A stretch of DNA of 64,000 nt from Streptomyces roseicoloratus (GTDB lineage: Bacteria; Actinomycetota; Actinomycetes; Streptomycetales; Streptomycetaceae): assembly GCF_004117935.1 (NCBI RefSeq), contig NZ_SDOY01000113.1, forward strand, positions 62,001 through 126,000, written 5' to 3'. Made by a program: the position numbers and the translations under genes. The notes below the pieces were generated by a model. It was not told where the DNA came from, searched no databases, and saw only the letters and a list, made by a program, of their open reading frames with translations. This document shows, piece after piece, positions 45,124 to 56,664 of this stretch (positions are counted from its first letter, which is position 1; the number at the start of each line of letters is the position of its first letter).

Positions 45124-45924
45124 TCAGCCGCCGAACTCGTAGGTCCAGGCCCCCGTCCGGGCCGCGAAGTCGATGTCCGTGATCTCCAGGACGTGCCCGT
45201 GCTGGTCGCTCACCACCCGGTGGACGCAGAGCCGGGCGGCGTCGGCCCCGCCCGGCCCGTCCGTCCCCGGTGTCCCGTCCGCCGCGCCCGTCCGCGGCGG
45301 GTGGGGCGGGACGCCGATCGACTCCCGGTGGGTGGTGCGCAGTCCGGCCTGGTGCATCCAGTGGTAGAGCAGCCGCAGGTCCGGCTGCCCGGACCGTTCG
45401 GCGCGCCGACGGTAGCGGCCGAGCTGCGGGATCTCCGCGAGCGCGGCCCGGGAGAACCAGGTGACCGAGCGTTGCAGGCACTCGCCCGCCGGGGCCAGCA
45501 CCACATGGCGGTGGACCAGCGTGGGCTCGCCGGGCGCCAGGGCCATCCGGCCGGCCGGCGCCACCGGCGGCGCCTCCCAGGACAGCGTGGCGCGCACCAG
45601 CGAGTCGGTGACCCTGGGCCCGCCCGGGAAGGTGCGCCGGCACGGGGTGGCGGCCGTGACGGCGGACCGCTGGTCGTGGGCGGCGTCGGCGGCGAAGGTG
45701 CCGCGCCGGTCCGTCACCACGAGCCGTTCGTCGCGCAGGAGTTGGAGCGCGCTGCGGACGGTCTGCCGGTTGACGTGGTAGCGGTGGGCGAGCAGGCGTT
45801 CGGAAGGAAGCCGGCTGCCGGGGGAGATGCGGCGCTGGGCGAGGTCGTCCCGCAGTGCGCGGGCCACCCGGAGGTAGAGCGGAAGCGCCGCCGTCGTCCC
45901 GTGCTCGGGAACGGGCTCGGCCAT
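45124..45924 (-). CDS. GntR family regulator, HutC/UTRA type
   Basis: 266 residues. A winged HTH (LYLRVARALRDDLAQRRISPGSRLPSERLLAHRYHVNRQTVRSALQLLRDERLVV) fills about residues 16-70. A UTRA-type effector domain continues to the end, with ITDIDFAARTGAWTYEF as the last strand. HutC-type regulators sense sugars, amino acids or their phosphates. The ATG at 45924 has GAGGG eight bases upstream; the ATG at 45960 does not. Two TGGT/ACCA palindromes stand in the upstream region, so it may regulate itself and the divergent DUF2252 gene. Confidence 0.85.
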   Translation of the reverse strand: MAEPVPEHGTTAALPLYLRVARALRDDLAQRRISPGSRLPSERLLAHRYHVNRQTVRSALQLLRDERLVVTDRRGTFAADAAHDQRSAVTAATPCRRTFPGGPRVTDSLVRATLSWEAPPVAPAGRMALAPGEPTLVHRHVVLAPAGECLQRSVTWFSRAALAEIPQLGRYRRRAERSGQPDLRLLYHWMHQAGLRTTHRESIGVPPHPPRTGAADGTPGTDGPGGADAARLCVHRVVSDQHGHVLEITDIDFAARTGAWTYEFGG

Positions 45925-45972
45925 GTCTCGGACCCTCTCTGTCGTGCGTGGTTCCGTCATGCTGCGTCGTGC

Positions 45973-45985
45973 ATGGTTCAACCAT
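45973..45985. promoter_or_regulatory. Palindrome ATGGTTCAACCAT, candidate GntR operator
   Basis: Perfect 6-1-6 palindrome of the TGGT...ACCA type, 49 bp upstream of the GntR start. Such half sites are usual for HutC-type regulators. Confidence 0.45.
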
Positions 45986-46030
45986 TGCTCGGTGTGACCA
46001 CCCGAGTCGCGTGGGTGATCAATTCCTATC

Positions 46031-46046
46031 ATTGGTCTAAACCATT
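46031..46046. promoter_or_regulatory. DasR-like (dre) operator
   Basis: ATTGGTCTAAACCATT matches the published DasR element ACTGGTCTAGACCACT at 13 of 16 positions, with the TGGTCTA and ACCA cores intact. DasR is the GlcNAc-responsive HutC regulator of streptomycetes. The site could instead be recognised by the HutC protein encoded next to it. Confidence 0.55.
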
Positions 46047-46171
46047 CTGGAAGTCCCGGCCACGAGAGTGGCCGAAAGGCGCGCCGCGCCGTGTAATGGA
46101 TCGCACCGGAGCAGTGCCGACGGTCGCCGACGGTCGCCGACGGCGGCGCGGGGAGAGGCTGGTGAGGCCGA

Positions 46172-47512
46172 ATGGCGACACCGTCCGAACGGGCGGAGCG
46201 AGGCAAGGCCGCCCGCAAGCGCGCCCCGCGCTCCTCGCACGGCCGCTGGATACCCTCCTCCCAGCGCCCCGACCCGGTCGCTGTCCTGGAACGGCAGTCC
46301 GTCGACCGGCTGCCCGATCTCGTGCCCATCCGCTACGGCAGGATGGCGGTCTCCCCGTTCGCCTTCCTGCGCGGCGCCGCCGCCGTCATGGCCGCCGACC
46401 TCGCCGCGCAGCGGCACACCGGACTCACCGTCCAGCTCTGCGGCGACGCCCACCTCCTCAACTTCGGCGTCTACGCCTCACCCGAACGGACGCTTCTCTT
46501 CGACGTCAACGACTTCGACGAGACCCTGCAGGGGCCCTTCGAGTGGGACGTGAAGCGCCTCGCCGCCTCCGTCGCCGTGGCCGCCCTGCAGAACGGCACC
46601 ACCAAGGCCAAGGCCCACCGCGCCGCGCAGGTCACCGTGGAGTCCTACCGGCTCGCCATGCGCGGACTGGCCGCGCGCGGTGAGCTCGAGGTCTGGTACG
46701 AGCGGATCGCCGAGGACGACCTGATGGCGCTGGCGCACGGCGCCGCGAGCCGCGGCCGGCTGCAGGAACGGCTCGCCCGCGCCCGCCGCCGCACCAGCCT
46801 CCAGGCCCTCGGCAAGCTCACCGTGAAGGACGGCACGGGCCGCCACATCGTCGACGACCCACCGCTCCTGGAACGCGTCACCGACGTCGACCGGGTCACC
46901 CTGGGCAAGATCTTCAGCGACTACCGCAGCTCCCTCGCCGAGGAACGCCGACTGCTGCTCGACCGCTTCCGCTTCGTCGACGCCGCCCGCAAGGTCGTCG
47001 GCGTCGGCAGCGTCGGCACCCGCTGCTTCGTCCTGCTCCTGGAGGGCCGCGACGACGGCGACCCGCTCTTCCTCCAGATCAAGGAAGCGAGCGCGTCCGT
47101 CCTGGAACAGCATCTGGGGCCGAGCCCCCACACCCACCACGGCCACCGGGTCGTCAGCGGGCAGCGGCTCACCCAGGCCGCCGGCGACATCTTCCTCGGC
47201 TGGATGACCGGACCCGAGCAACGCCACTTCTACTGGCGCCAGTTGCGCGACATGAAGGGCTCCGCCGAGGTCGAGACCATGTCGCCGTCCGTGCTCCGCG
47301 ACTACGCGCGGCTGTGCGGGCGGGCCCTCGCCCGGGCCCACGCCCGCTCCGGCGACCGGATCGCGATCGCCGCCTACCTCGGCGGCTCCGACGTCTTCGA
47401 CCGGGCCACCGCCGACTTCGCGCTGCGCTACGCCGGCCAGAACGCCGACGACTACGCGGCACTCGGTGCCGCCATCGCGGCCGGAGTCGTGACGGCGGCC
47501 CCGGGAGTCTGA
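46172..47512 (+). CDS. DUF2252 family protein (kinase-like fold)
   Basis: 446 residues. Hallmarks are RYGRMAVSPFAFLRGAAAVMAADLA, QLCGDAHLLNFGVYASPERTLLFDVNDFDETLQGPFEWDVKRLAAS and FLQIKEASASVLEQHL, which give the GDxHxxNFG and NDFDE motifs of this family. The fold is related to phosphotransferases, and the conserved Asp/Asn residues suggest nucleotide and metal binding, but no substrate is known. The ATG at 46172 is preceded by GAGG. It is divergent from the HutC regulator across a region with two operator-like palindromes. A 10-bp GACGGTCGCC repeat precedes it. Confidence 0.88.
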   Translation: MATPSERAERGKAARKRAPRSSHGRWIPSSQRPDPVAVLERQSVDRLPDLVPIRYGRMAVSPFAFLRGAAAVMAADLAAQRHTGLTVQLCGDAHLLNFGVYASPERTLLFDVNDFDETLQGPFEWDVKRLAASVAVAALQNGTTKAKAHRAAQVTVESYRLAMRGLAARGELEVWYERIAEDDLMALAHGAASRGRLQERLARARRRTSLQALGKLTVKDGTGRHIVDDPPLLERVTDVDRVTLGKIFSDYRSSLAEERRLLLDRFRFVDAARKVVGVGSVGTRCFVLLLEGRDDGDPLFLQIKEASASVLEQHLGPSPHTHHGHRVVSGQRLTQAAGDIFLGWMTGPEQRHFYWRQLRDMKGSAEVETMSPSVLRDYARLCGRALARAHARSGDRIAIAAYLGGSDVFDRATADFALRYAGQNADDYAALGAAIAAGVVTAAPGV

Positions 47513-47627
47513 GCACACGTGACGGCGGCCCCGGGAGCCCGGGAACTCGAGGCCGCGGCCCCGGGCGTCCGGCCGCCGGGGCCGCCGCACTCCGTCATCT
47601 GCCATCTCCGGCCGCCGGGGCCGCCGC
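47488..47627. repeat. Two sets of direct repeats between convergent DUF2252 and monooxygenase genes
   Basis: A 20-bp sequence starting CGTGACGGCGGCC occurs at 47488-47507 and 47518-47537, spanning the DUF2252 stop codon. A 21-bp sequence starting TCCGGCCGCCGG occurs at 47568-47588 and 47607-47627 within a 39-bp tandem duplication. The GC blocks can pair and may also terminate transcription. The gap holds no gene. Confidence 0.65.
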
Positions 47628-47654
47628 GCCCCGTCACGTGCGTGCCGGCGCCGG

Positions 47655-49049
47655 TCAGGTCTCCTGGCGCCGCATCGGCGGACCGGCCGGCGTCTCCGGC
47701 ACCGGGTCGAACAGCGCCGCACGCACCACCGCCGGGGCGAACACCGCCGTCAGCGGGGCGGTCAGGTGCAGGGCCGAGCGGAACGCCGGACCGACCACCG
47801 GGTGGGCCGCGCCCCGCAGCGCCACCCGGCCGAGGTACCAGCCGGTCACCTTGTCGAGGGCCCCGGTACGGGCCGCGTCACCCCTCGCGCCCGGCATCGT
47901 CCTGTCGGCGCCCGCCGAGATGTCCCAGGCCTGCTGCGACGCGGCGAGCAGCGCCTTCTGCACCCGCCGGGTGGTCGGCACGCGCCGGGTGTCCGCGAGC
48001 GCCCCGCGCAGCGCGAGCGCGGTCAGCGCGGCGACCGCCATGCCCTGCCCGTAGATCGGGTTGAACGCGCACAGCGCGTCACCGGTCGCGAGGAAACCGG
48101 CGGGGCGGCGGCCCGGACGGTCGTAGCGGCGGCGGATGTTGGCCGTCTTGCGGAAGCCGTACACGGGTGTCAGCGGCTCGGCCTTGGCGATCCAGTCGGC
48201 CACGACCGGGTGCGGCAGCCGGCGCGCGAAGTCCTCGAACAGCTTCTCGTCCGTGGGCGGTTCGTCGCCGCGCAGGCCGGCGAGGGTGACCACGTGCCGG
48301 CCGTCGCCCAGCGGCAGGATCACGCCGCTGTACACCTGGGCCGGGTTGGGCACGATGTAGTAGCCGCGGGCGTCGGTGGACGGATCCTCGGCGGGGGAGC
48401 GGAACAGCCGCGTGCCGTACGCCAGGCCCGTGTCGATGGTCTCCTCGTGCGCGGCCTCGGCCCCGATCCCGGCCAGCCAGTCCGCCGCGCGGGTCGAGCG
48501 GCCCGAGGCGTCCACGACCAGATCGGCCTCCAGCGGGTACGGCTCCTTCGGCGCGCCCGCGCCGCGCTCGCGCAGGAGCACTCCCCGCACCCGGGTGGAG
48601 TCGCCGAGCAGGCCGACCGCCTCGGTGCCCTCGATCCGCTCGATCCGCGGATCGGCGAACACCCGCTCGCGCACCAGCCAGTCGAGCTGGTCGCGCGGAC
48701 CGGCGTAGAAGTGCACGGTGGGCTCGGTACGGGCGTACCACTGCCCGTTCTGCCACTGCACCATGTCCCGCGGCACGCCCAGCTTCGGCGCGCCCAGTCC
48801 GTGCAGTTCGGTCGTGAAGCCGGGCAGCAGCTCGTCGAACGCCCGCTGCCCGCCCTCGATCAGCACGTGGAGGTGACGGCTCTGCGGGACACCGGGGCGG
48901 TACTCCGGCTCCTGCGGATAGCGGTCGCGCTCGACGACGGTGACCCGCTCGGCGTGCTCGCTCAGCACCCGTGCGGCCAGCAGACCCGCGAGACTCCCCC
49001 CGACGACCACCGCGTGACGCGTCCTGCGGGGTCCCAACTCGTCGGCCAT
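47655..49049 (-). CDS. FAD-dependent monooxygenase/hydroxylase
   Basis: 464 residues of the PHBH/tryptophan-halogenase-related flavoprotein fold. The FAD motif AVVVGGSLAGLLAARVL is at about residues 13-29, the GD motif in FLATGDALCAFNPIYGQGMAVAALTALAL near 335, and the substrate-side DLVVDASGRSTRAADWLAG near 180. It resembles epoxidases/hydroxylases acting on aromatic or isoprenoid compounds, but the substrate is not clear. The ATG at 49049 follows AGGGCGAGG. A PadR gene lies upstream on the same strand with a 125-bp gap and may control it. Confidence 0.85.
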   Translation of the reverse strand: MADELGPRRTRHAVVVGGSLAGLLAARVLSEHAERVTVVERDRYPQEPEYRPGVPQSRHLHVLIEGGQRAFDELLPGFTTELHGLGAPKLGVPRDMVQWQNGQWYARTEPTVHFYAGPRDQLDWLVRERVFADPRIERIEGTEAVGLLGDSTRVRGVLLRERGAGAPKEPYPLEADLVVDASGRSTRAADWLAGIGAEAAHEETIDTGLAYGTRLFRSPAEDPSTDARGYYIVPNPAQVYSGVILPLGDGRHVVTLAGLRGDEPPTDEKLFEDFARRLPHPVVADWIAKAEPLTPVYGFRKTANIRRRYDRPGRRPAGFLATGDALCAFNPIYGQGMAVAALTALALRGALADTRRVPTTRRVQKALLAASQQAWDISAGADRTMPGARGDAARTGALDKVTGWYLGRVALRGAAHPVVGPAFRSALHLTAPLTAVFAPAVVRAALFDPVPETPAGPPMRRQET

Positions 49050-49174
49050 CCTCGCCCTTTCGCCTAGGGTTCGCGGAACCGCCGCGGGCCGCGGGGGCCC
49101 GGACGGTCCAGGACTGACCAGTATCCACCGTGGCGACGCCGGCTCGCCGTGTTCGCGCCCGGCACCCACTGTTA

Positions 49175-49819
49175 TCAGCCGTCTCCGGGCCCGCCGGCCT
49201 CCCGGAGTTCGCCGGCCTCCCCGGGCTCGCCGGCCTCCCCGGGCTCGCCGGCTTCCCCGGGCTCGCCGGCCTCCCCGAGTCCGCCCGCCTCCCCGAGTTC
49301 GGCGATCGCCTGGGTCAGCCAGTGCACCCAGAAGCGCTCCAGCTCGATCCCGCCCCGCAGCACCAGGTGCCGCAGCCGGTCCGCCTCCGCGGAGCGGCGG
49401 TCCGGCGGGAAGTCGCGGGCCTCGATCTCCAGGTACTCGTCCAACTGCCGCTGGTGCAGGCCCAGATGGCGCTCCAGTTCGTCCCGCAGGCCGGTGCCGC
49501 CGACCACGGCGGCGGCCCGCATCCGCAACAGCAGGGCCGAGCGCATCGGCTTGGGGTCCTCGGCGGTGTCCACCCAGGCCGCGAGTTCGGCGCGGCCCGC
49601 CGGAAGCACCTCGTACTCCTTCTTCTGCCCGCGCGCGGGGACGGCGGACGGCAGTGCCCGGATGTAGCCCGCCTGTTCCAGCTTGCCGAGCTCCCGGTAG
49701 ATCTGCTGGTGCGTGGCCGACCAGAAATAGCCGATCGACCGGTCGAAGCGGCGGGTCAGCCCGAGGCCGGAGGTCGGCTTCTCGACCAGCGCCGTCAGGA
49801 TCGCGTGCGGGAGGGACAT
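49175..49819 (-). CDS. PadR family regulator with GEAGEP repeat tail
   Basis: 214 residues. The PadR winged HTH (HAILTALVEKPTSGLGLTRRFDRSIGYFWSATHQQIYRELGKLEQAGYI) covers the first 55 residues; the C-terminal PadR dimerisation domain runs to about residue 175. The protein then ends in a repeat tail of GEAGEP units. The tail is acidic, Gly/Pro-rich and not part of the usual PadR fold. The effector is likely an aromatic or phenolic compound by family analogy. It is upstream of and co-directional with the flavin monooxygenase gene, a common regulator/target arrangement. Confidence 0.85.
   Translation of the reverse strand: MSLPHAILTALVEKPTSGLGLTRRFDRSIGYFWSATHQQIYRELGKLEQAGYIRALPSAVPARGQKKEYEVLPAGRAELAAWVDTAEDPKPMRSALLLRMRAAAVVGGTGLRDELERHLGLHQRQLDEYLEIEARDFPPDRRSAEADRLRHLVLRGGIELERFWVHWLTQAIAELGEAGGLGEAGEPGEAGEPGEAGEPGEAGELREAGGPGDG
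49195..49290. repeat. 18-bp tandem repeats encoding the GEAGEP tail of PadR
   Basis: Units of CCCCGGGCTCGCCGGCCT recur about four times with 1-2 base changes. Whole-unit gain or loss would keep the reading frame, so copy number may vary between strains. Confidence 0.75.
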
Positions 49820-49890
49820 GGGCGCATCCTAAGCAGCCGGGTGGACGGTCCGGGCGGCGCGCGGTGGGTGGGCGCGCGCCGCCCACCGCG

Positions 49891-52554
<2,664 letters not shown>

Positions 52555-52558
<4 letters not shown>

Positions 52559-53190
52559 GACGTCCCCTCCACGGCGTCCGCCGCCCCGGCCACGTCCGCG
52601 AGCGCCGCGAACAGCAGCGCCGACGACGTCGCCCCCGGGTCCTGGTGGCCCACGGACCGCTCGCCGAGATAGCTCGCCCTACCCTTGCGCGCGAGCATCG
52701 GCACGGTCGCCAGCGCTCCCGCCTCCGCCGCCTCGCGGGCCGCCGCGAACGAGTCGCCGAGCGCCTCGGCGGCCGGCCCCAGCGCGTCCAGCATCGTCTT
52801 GTCGCCCGGCCGCGCCCCGCCCAGCCGGGACACGGCGGCGACCCCGGCGGCCAGCGCCTCGGCGAGCCCGGTCCGGGAGACCCGTTCCGCGTCGCCCAGC
52901 GCCTTCCCCGTACGCCGCAGCAGCGTCCCGTACAGCGGTCCGGACGCGCCGCCCACCGTGGAGATCAGCTGTCGCCCGGCGCCCGTGAGCACCGCGCCCG
53001 GTGTGGCCGGCGGCTCCTTCTCCAGGGTCGCCGCCACGGCGGCGAAGCCGCGCTGCAGATTGGCCCCGTGGTCGGCGTCGCCGATCGCCGAGTCCAGTTC
53101 GGTCAGCCGGCCGGCCTCCCGGTCCACCGCGGCCGCGGCCGCGGTCAGCCAGTCCCGGAAGAAACCGGCGCCGTACGTCTCCGTGCTCAT
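52555..53190 (-). CDS. dhaL: Dihydroxyacetone kinase ADP-binding subunit DhaL
   Basis: 211 residues, an all-helical barrel that holds ADP as a permanent cofactor. The Mg-ADP site is in LDSAIGDADHGANLQRGF near residue 43, and the GGASGPLYGTLLRR segment near 80 is the normal family signature. It transfers phosphate from DhaM to dihydroxyacetone bound on DhaK. It begins 7 bp after the dhaK stop and overlaps dhaM, forming a dhaK-dhaL-dhaM operon. Confidence 0.93.
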
Positions 53191-53197
53191 CGTCGCC

Positions 53198-54184
53198 TCA
53201 CCGCCCCCAGCGCAGCGCGGGCGTGCTCACGGGCGCGTCCCACAGCCGCAGCAGGTCCTCGTCCGCCTCGCACAGCGTCACCGAGCAGCCCGCCATGTCG
53301 AGCGAGGTCACGTAGTTGCCCACCAGCGTCCGCGCGACCGGCACCCCGCGCTCGCCGAGCACCCGCTGCACCTCCGCGTTGAACCCGTAGAGTTCCAGCA
53401 ACGGCGTCGCGCCCATCCCGTTCACCAGGGCGAGCACCGGCCCCTTGGGCCGCAGGTCCTGCAGGACGGCGTCGACCGCGAAGTCCGCGATCTCTCCCGA
53501 GGTCATCATCGGGCGCCGCTCGCGCCCCGGCTCCCCGTGGATGCCGATGCCCAACTCCAGCTCACCATCCGGCAGTTCGAAGGTCGGCGAGCCCTTCGCC
53601 GGCGTCGTGCACGCGCTGAGCGCGACACCGAAGCTGCGGGACCGCGCGTTCACCCGGCGGGCGATCGACTCGACCCGCTCCAGAGGCGCGCCCGCCTCGG
53701 CCGCCGCTCCGGCGATCTTCTCCACGAACAGCGTGGCCCCGGTCCCGCGCCGCCCCGCCGTGTACAGGCTGTCGGTGACGGCCACGTCGTCGTCGACGAG
53801 CACCTTGGCGACCTGGATACCCTCGTCCTCGGTGAGCTCGGCGGCCATGTCGAAGTTGAGCACGTCGCCGGTGTAGTTCTTCACCACGAACAGGACCCCG
53901 GCGCCGCTGTCCACCGCCGCGGCCGCCCGTACCATCTGGTCCGGCACGGGACTCGTGAAGATCGCCCCCGCGCACGCGCCCGCGAGCATCCCCGGCCCCA
54001 CGAAACCGGCGTGCAACGGCTCGTGCCCCGACCCGCCGCCGGACACCAGGGCCACCTGCCCGGCCACCGGCGCGTCGCGCCGCAGCACGATCCGGTTCTC
54101 CACGTCCACGGTCAGCTCGGGGTGCGCGGCGGCGAACCCGCGCAGCCCGTCGTCGACCACCGTCTCCGGAACATTGATCAGCAT
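53198..54184 (-). CDS. dhaK: Dihydroxyacetone kinase substrate-binding subunit DhaK
   Basis: 328 residues. Binds dihydroxyacetone covalently through the histidine in GIGIHGEPG, with the N-terminal VSGGGSGHEPLHAGFVG loop and the middle LFVVKNYTGDVLNFDMA segment as in other DhaK proteins. The ATG at 54184 is the first base of the conserved MLINVPE start; a longer open frame upstream is not supported. It is the first gene of dhaKLM. Together with the glycerol-type kinase/dehydrogenase operon 11 kb away it points to three-carbon polyol use. Confidence 0.93.
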   Translation of the reverse strand: MLINVPETVVDDGLRGFAAAHPELTVDVENRIVLRRDAPVAGQVALVSGGGSGHEPLHAGFVGPGMLAGACAGAIFTSPVPDQMVRAAAAVDSGAGVLFVVKNYTGDVLNFDMAAELTEDEGIQVAKVLVDDDVAVTDSLYTAGRRGTGATLFVEKIAGAAAEAGAPLERVESIARRVNARSRSFGVALSACTTPAKGSPTFELPDGELELGIGIHGEPGRERRPMMTSGEIADFAVDAVLQDLRPKGPVLALVNGMGATPLLELYGFNAEVQRVLGERGVPVARTLVGNYVTSLDMAGCSVTLCEADEDLLRLWDAPVSTPALRWGR

Positions 54185-54459
54185 CCTCAAGACCGTCTCC
54201 TCGTGAAGCTCGCGGATGGACCTTGCGCGGGGGAGCCGGCGGGAGATCCCTTCGGCAGTATCGGCCCTGCGGCGGCCGAGGTCACGCGGATCGGGAAGAC
54301 GCACCGGCCGGAACCGGGGCCACGCGCGGGCCGTCCCGCGGGACGGCGGCGGCGGACGGTACGGAAGCCCGCTCGCGTTCGCGTCCGTGGGCCGCGCTCC
54401 CCGGCGCCGCCACGCGGCCGGGTGTCCGTGAGGCGCTCCGCGGCCCGTTCGGAGGGACG
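54185..54459. other. Divergent region between dhaK and the SpoIIE phosphatase gene
   Basis: 275 bp without a supported gene. I see GC-rich sequence only, no clear palindrome or promoter. Both flanking genes should have their promoters here. Confidence 0.4.
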
Positions 54460-56649
54460 ATGGGGGAAACGAGAGGCGAGTGGAGATCCGAGCCTGCGGT
54501 CCGGCCGGCGCGGGGCCGCTCCCGTGCCGGCGGGCGGAAGGGGTGCCGGGTGAGTACGTCCGATGCGTTCCGGGACGAGGTCGGCGGTTCGGGTGCGGCC
54601 CCGGCGGCCCCCGGCGGGCTCCTCGACGTGCTGAGCCTGGCCGCCGTCGTGCTGGACGACAGCGGGCGGATCGCGCTGTGGAGCGCGCAGGCCGAAGAGC
54701 TGTTCGGCTACCCCGCGGACGAGGCGCTGGGCCGGTTCGCGGGGCACCTGCTGGTCGACGAGGAGCACCTCGACCTCGTCGTCGAGCTGTTCACCCACGT
54801 GATGGAGAGCGGGCGGCGCTGGGCGGGCGGCTTCCCCGTCCGGCGCAAGGACGGCACCACGCGGATGGTGGAGTTCCGCAACATGCGGCTGGACGACGAC
54901 AAGGGAGGCCGCTACGCGCTGGGCATCGCCACCGACCAGGCCACCCTGCGGCGCGTGGAACGCGACCTGGCGCTCTCCCTGCGGCTGATCTCCCAGTCGC
55001 CGATCGGCCTCGGCGTCATGGACACCGCCCTGCGGTTCGTCCTGGTCAACCCGGCCCTGGAAGGCATGAACCGCCGGCCCGGCCAGGACCCCGACCGGTC
55101 GGCGGAGGGGGAGACGCCGCCGTTTCTGCGCAGCCAGGCCGTCAGGTCGGTGATGCACGAGGTCCTGGCCACCGGAGTCCCGGCGCTCGACCGGTTCGTG
55201 GTCGGCGAGACCCCGGCCGACCCGGGCCAGGAACACGCCTGGTCGGTGTCCTTCTACCGCCTGGAGGACCCGTCCGGACGGGTCCTCGGCCTCGCCACGT
55301 CGGTCGTGGACGTCACCGGCCAGCACCGGGCGGCCGCCGACGCCGCCCGCTCGCGGCGCCGGCTCGCCCTCGTCGCCGACGCGTCGGTGAAGATCGGCAC
55401 CACGCTCGACCTCCAGCAGACGGCCCGCGAGCTGGCCGACGTCTGCGTGCCCGAGACCGCCGACCTGGTCACGGTCGACGTCCTCGACAGCGTCCTGCAG
55501 GGCCTGCGCAGCCCGGGGACGCCGACCGGCCCCGCACGGTTCCGGGCACTGGCGGTGGTCGCGGCATACCCCAGCGAGGCCGTCGACGCCCCGGACCGCG
55601 TCGGTGACCTCGCCGAGTACGACGCGGACCGGCTGGTCACCCGCTGCGTGAACACCGGCCGCCCCCTCGTACGGGCGACGGTGACCCCCGAGGACCTGCG
55701 CCGCATCGCCCGGGACGACGCCTCCGCCGCCGTTCTCGCCGAGGCGGGCGTCCACTCGTACCTCGCGCTGCCGCTGATCGCCCGCGGCGAGGTGATCGGC
55801 GCGCTCGGCCTCATGCGGGCCCGGAACCCGGCACCGTTCGACGAGGACGACGTCACCCTGGCCGGGGAGCTCGCCGCCCGCGCGGCCGTGTGCATCGACA
55901 ACGCCCGCTGGTTCCAGAGCCAGCGCCACGCCGCCCTCACCCTCCAGCGCAACCTGCTGCCGAACCGGCCGTCCCGGAGGCCCGGCCTCGGCATCGCCCA
56001 CCGCTACGAGCCGGCGGGCGCGACCAGCGAGATCGGCGGCGACTGGTTCGACGTCATCGCCCTCCCGGCCGACAAGACCGCCCTGATCATCGGCGACGTC
56101 ATGGGCAGCGGCATCGACGCGGCCGCGACCATGGGGCAGCTGCGCACCGCCACCCGTACGCTGGCCCAGCTCGACCTCGATCCGGCGCAGGTCCTCCACC
56201 ACCTCGACCAGGCCACCGCCGGCATGGACCACACGTTCACCACGTGCGTCTACGCCGTCTACGACCCGCACGGCCGGCAGTGCCACATCTCGGTCGCGGG
56301 ACACCTGCCGCCGGTCCTCATGCGACCGGGGCGCGCGCCGGAACTGCTCGACCTGCCGACCGGCGCCCCCCTCGGCGTGGGCGGCGTCCCCTTCCACACC
56401 ACCCGGCTCGGCCTGAGCCCGGGTGACCAGCTGGTCCTCTACACGGACGGCCTGGTCGAGACCCGCGACCAGCCCCTCGACGAGCGCTTCGCCCTCCTGC
56501 TGTCCCTGCTCGCCGGCCCGCACCGCGACCTGGAGGACACCTGCGACCTCCTGCTGAGCGAACTGCGGCAGCCGGGCGACCGCGACGACGTGGCGCTGCT
56601 CATCGCCCGGATGCAGGGCGGGCAGTCCCGGGCCGGCCAGGCGGACTGA
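54460..56649 (+). CDS. PAS-PAS-GAF-SpoIIE (PP2C) phosphatase
   Basis: 729 residues, cytoplasmic signalling phosphatase. A first PAS domain (LAAVVLDDSGRIALWSAQAEELFGYPADEALG) covers about 55-165 and a second (ISQSPIGLGVMDTALRFVLVNPALEGM) about 175-285. A GAF domain (ASVKIGTTLDLQQTARELADVCVPETADLVTVD) runs to about 490. The SpoIIE PP2C domain starts near ALTLQRNLLPNRPSRRPGLGIAHRYEPAGATSEIGGDWFDVIAL, with metal ligands in GDVMGSG, AGHLPP and LYTDGLVETR. Substrates are usually anti-anti-sigma factors. I took the ATG at 54460 (GGAGG four bases upstream); a GTG at 54550 with AAGGGG is a real alternative. There is no HATPase domain. Confidence 0.85.
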   Translation: MGETRGEWRSEPAVRPARGRSRAGGRKGCRVSTSDAFRDEVGGSGAAPAAPGGLLDVLSLAAVVLDDSGRIALWSAQAEELFGYPADEALGRFAGHLLVDEEHLDLVVELFTHVMESGRRWAGGFPVRRKDGTTRMVEFRNMRLDDDKGGRYALGIATDQATLRRVERDLALSLRLISQSPIGLGVMDTALRFVLVNPALEGMNRRPGQDPDRSAEGETPPFLRSQAVRSVMHEVLATGVPALDRFVVGETPADPGQEHAWSVSFYRLEDPSGRVLGLATSVVDVTGQHRAAADAARSRRRLALVADASVKIGTTLDLQQTARELADVCVPETADLVTVDVLDSVLQGLRSPGTPTGPARFRALAVVAAYPSEAVDAPDRVGDLAEYDADRLVTRCVNTGRPLVRATVTPEDLRRIARDDASAAVLAEAGVHSYLALPLIARGEVIGALGLMRARNPAPFDEDDVTLAGELAARAAVCIDNARWFQSQRHAALTLQRNLLPNRPSRRPGLGIAHRYEPAGATSEIGGDWFDVIALPADKTALIIGDVMGSGIDAAATMGQLRTATRTLAQLDLDPAQVLHHLDQATAGMDHTFTTCVYAVYDPHGRQCHISVAGHLPPVLMRPGRAPELLDLPTGAPLGVGGVPFHTTRLGLSPGDQLVLYTDGLVETRDQPLDERFALLLSLLAGPHRDLEDTCDLLLSELRQPGDRDDVALLIARMQGGQSRAGQAD

Positions 56650-56664
56650 CCGGCGCGTCCCGCC

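Noticed and set aside
54187..56523. A 778-codon minus-strand frame opposite the SpoIIE phosphatase
   Set aside because: No recognisable motif, while the plus strand holds PAS, GAF and PP2C signatures.
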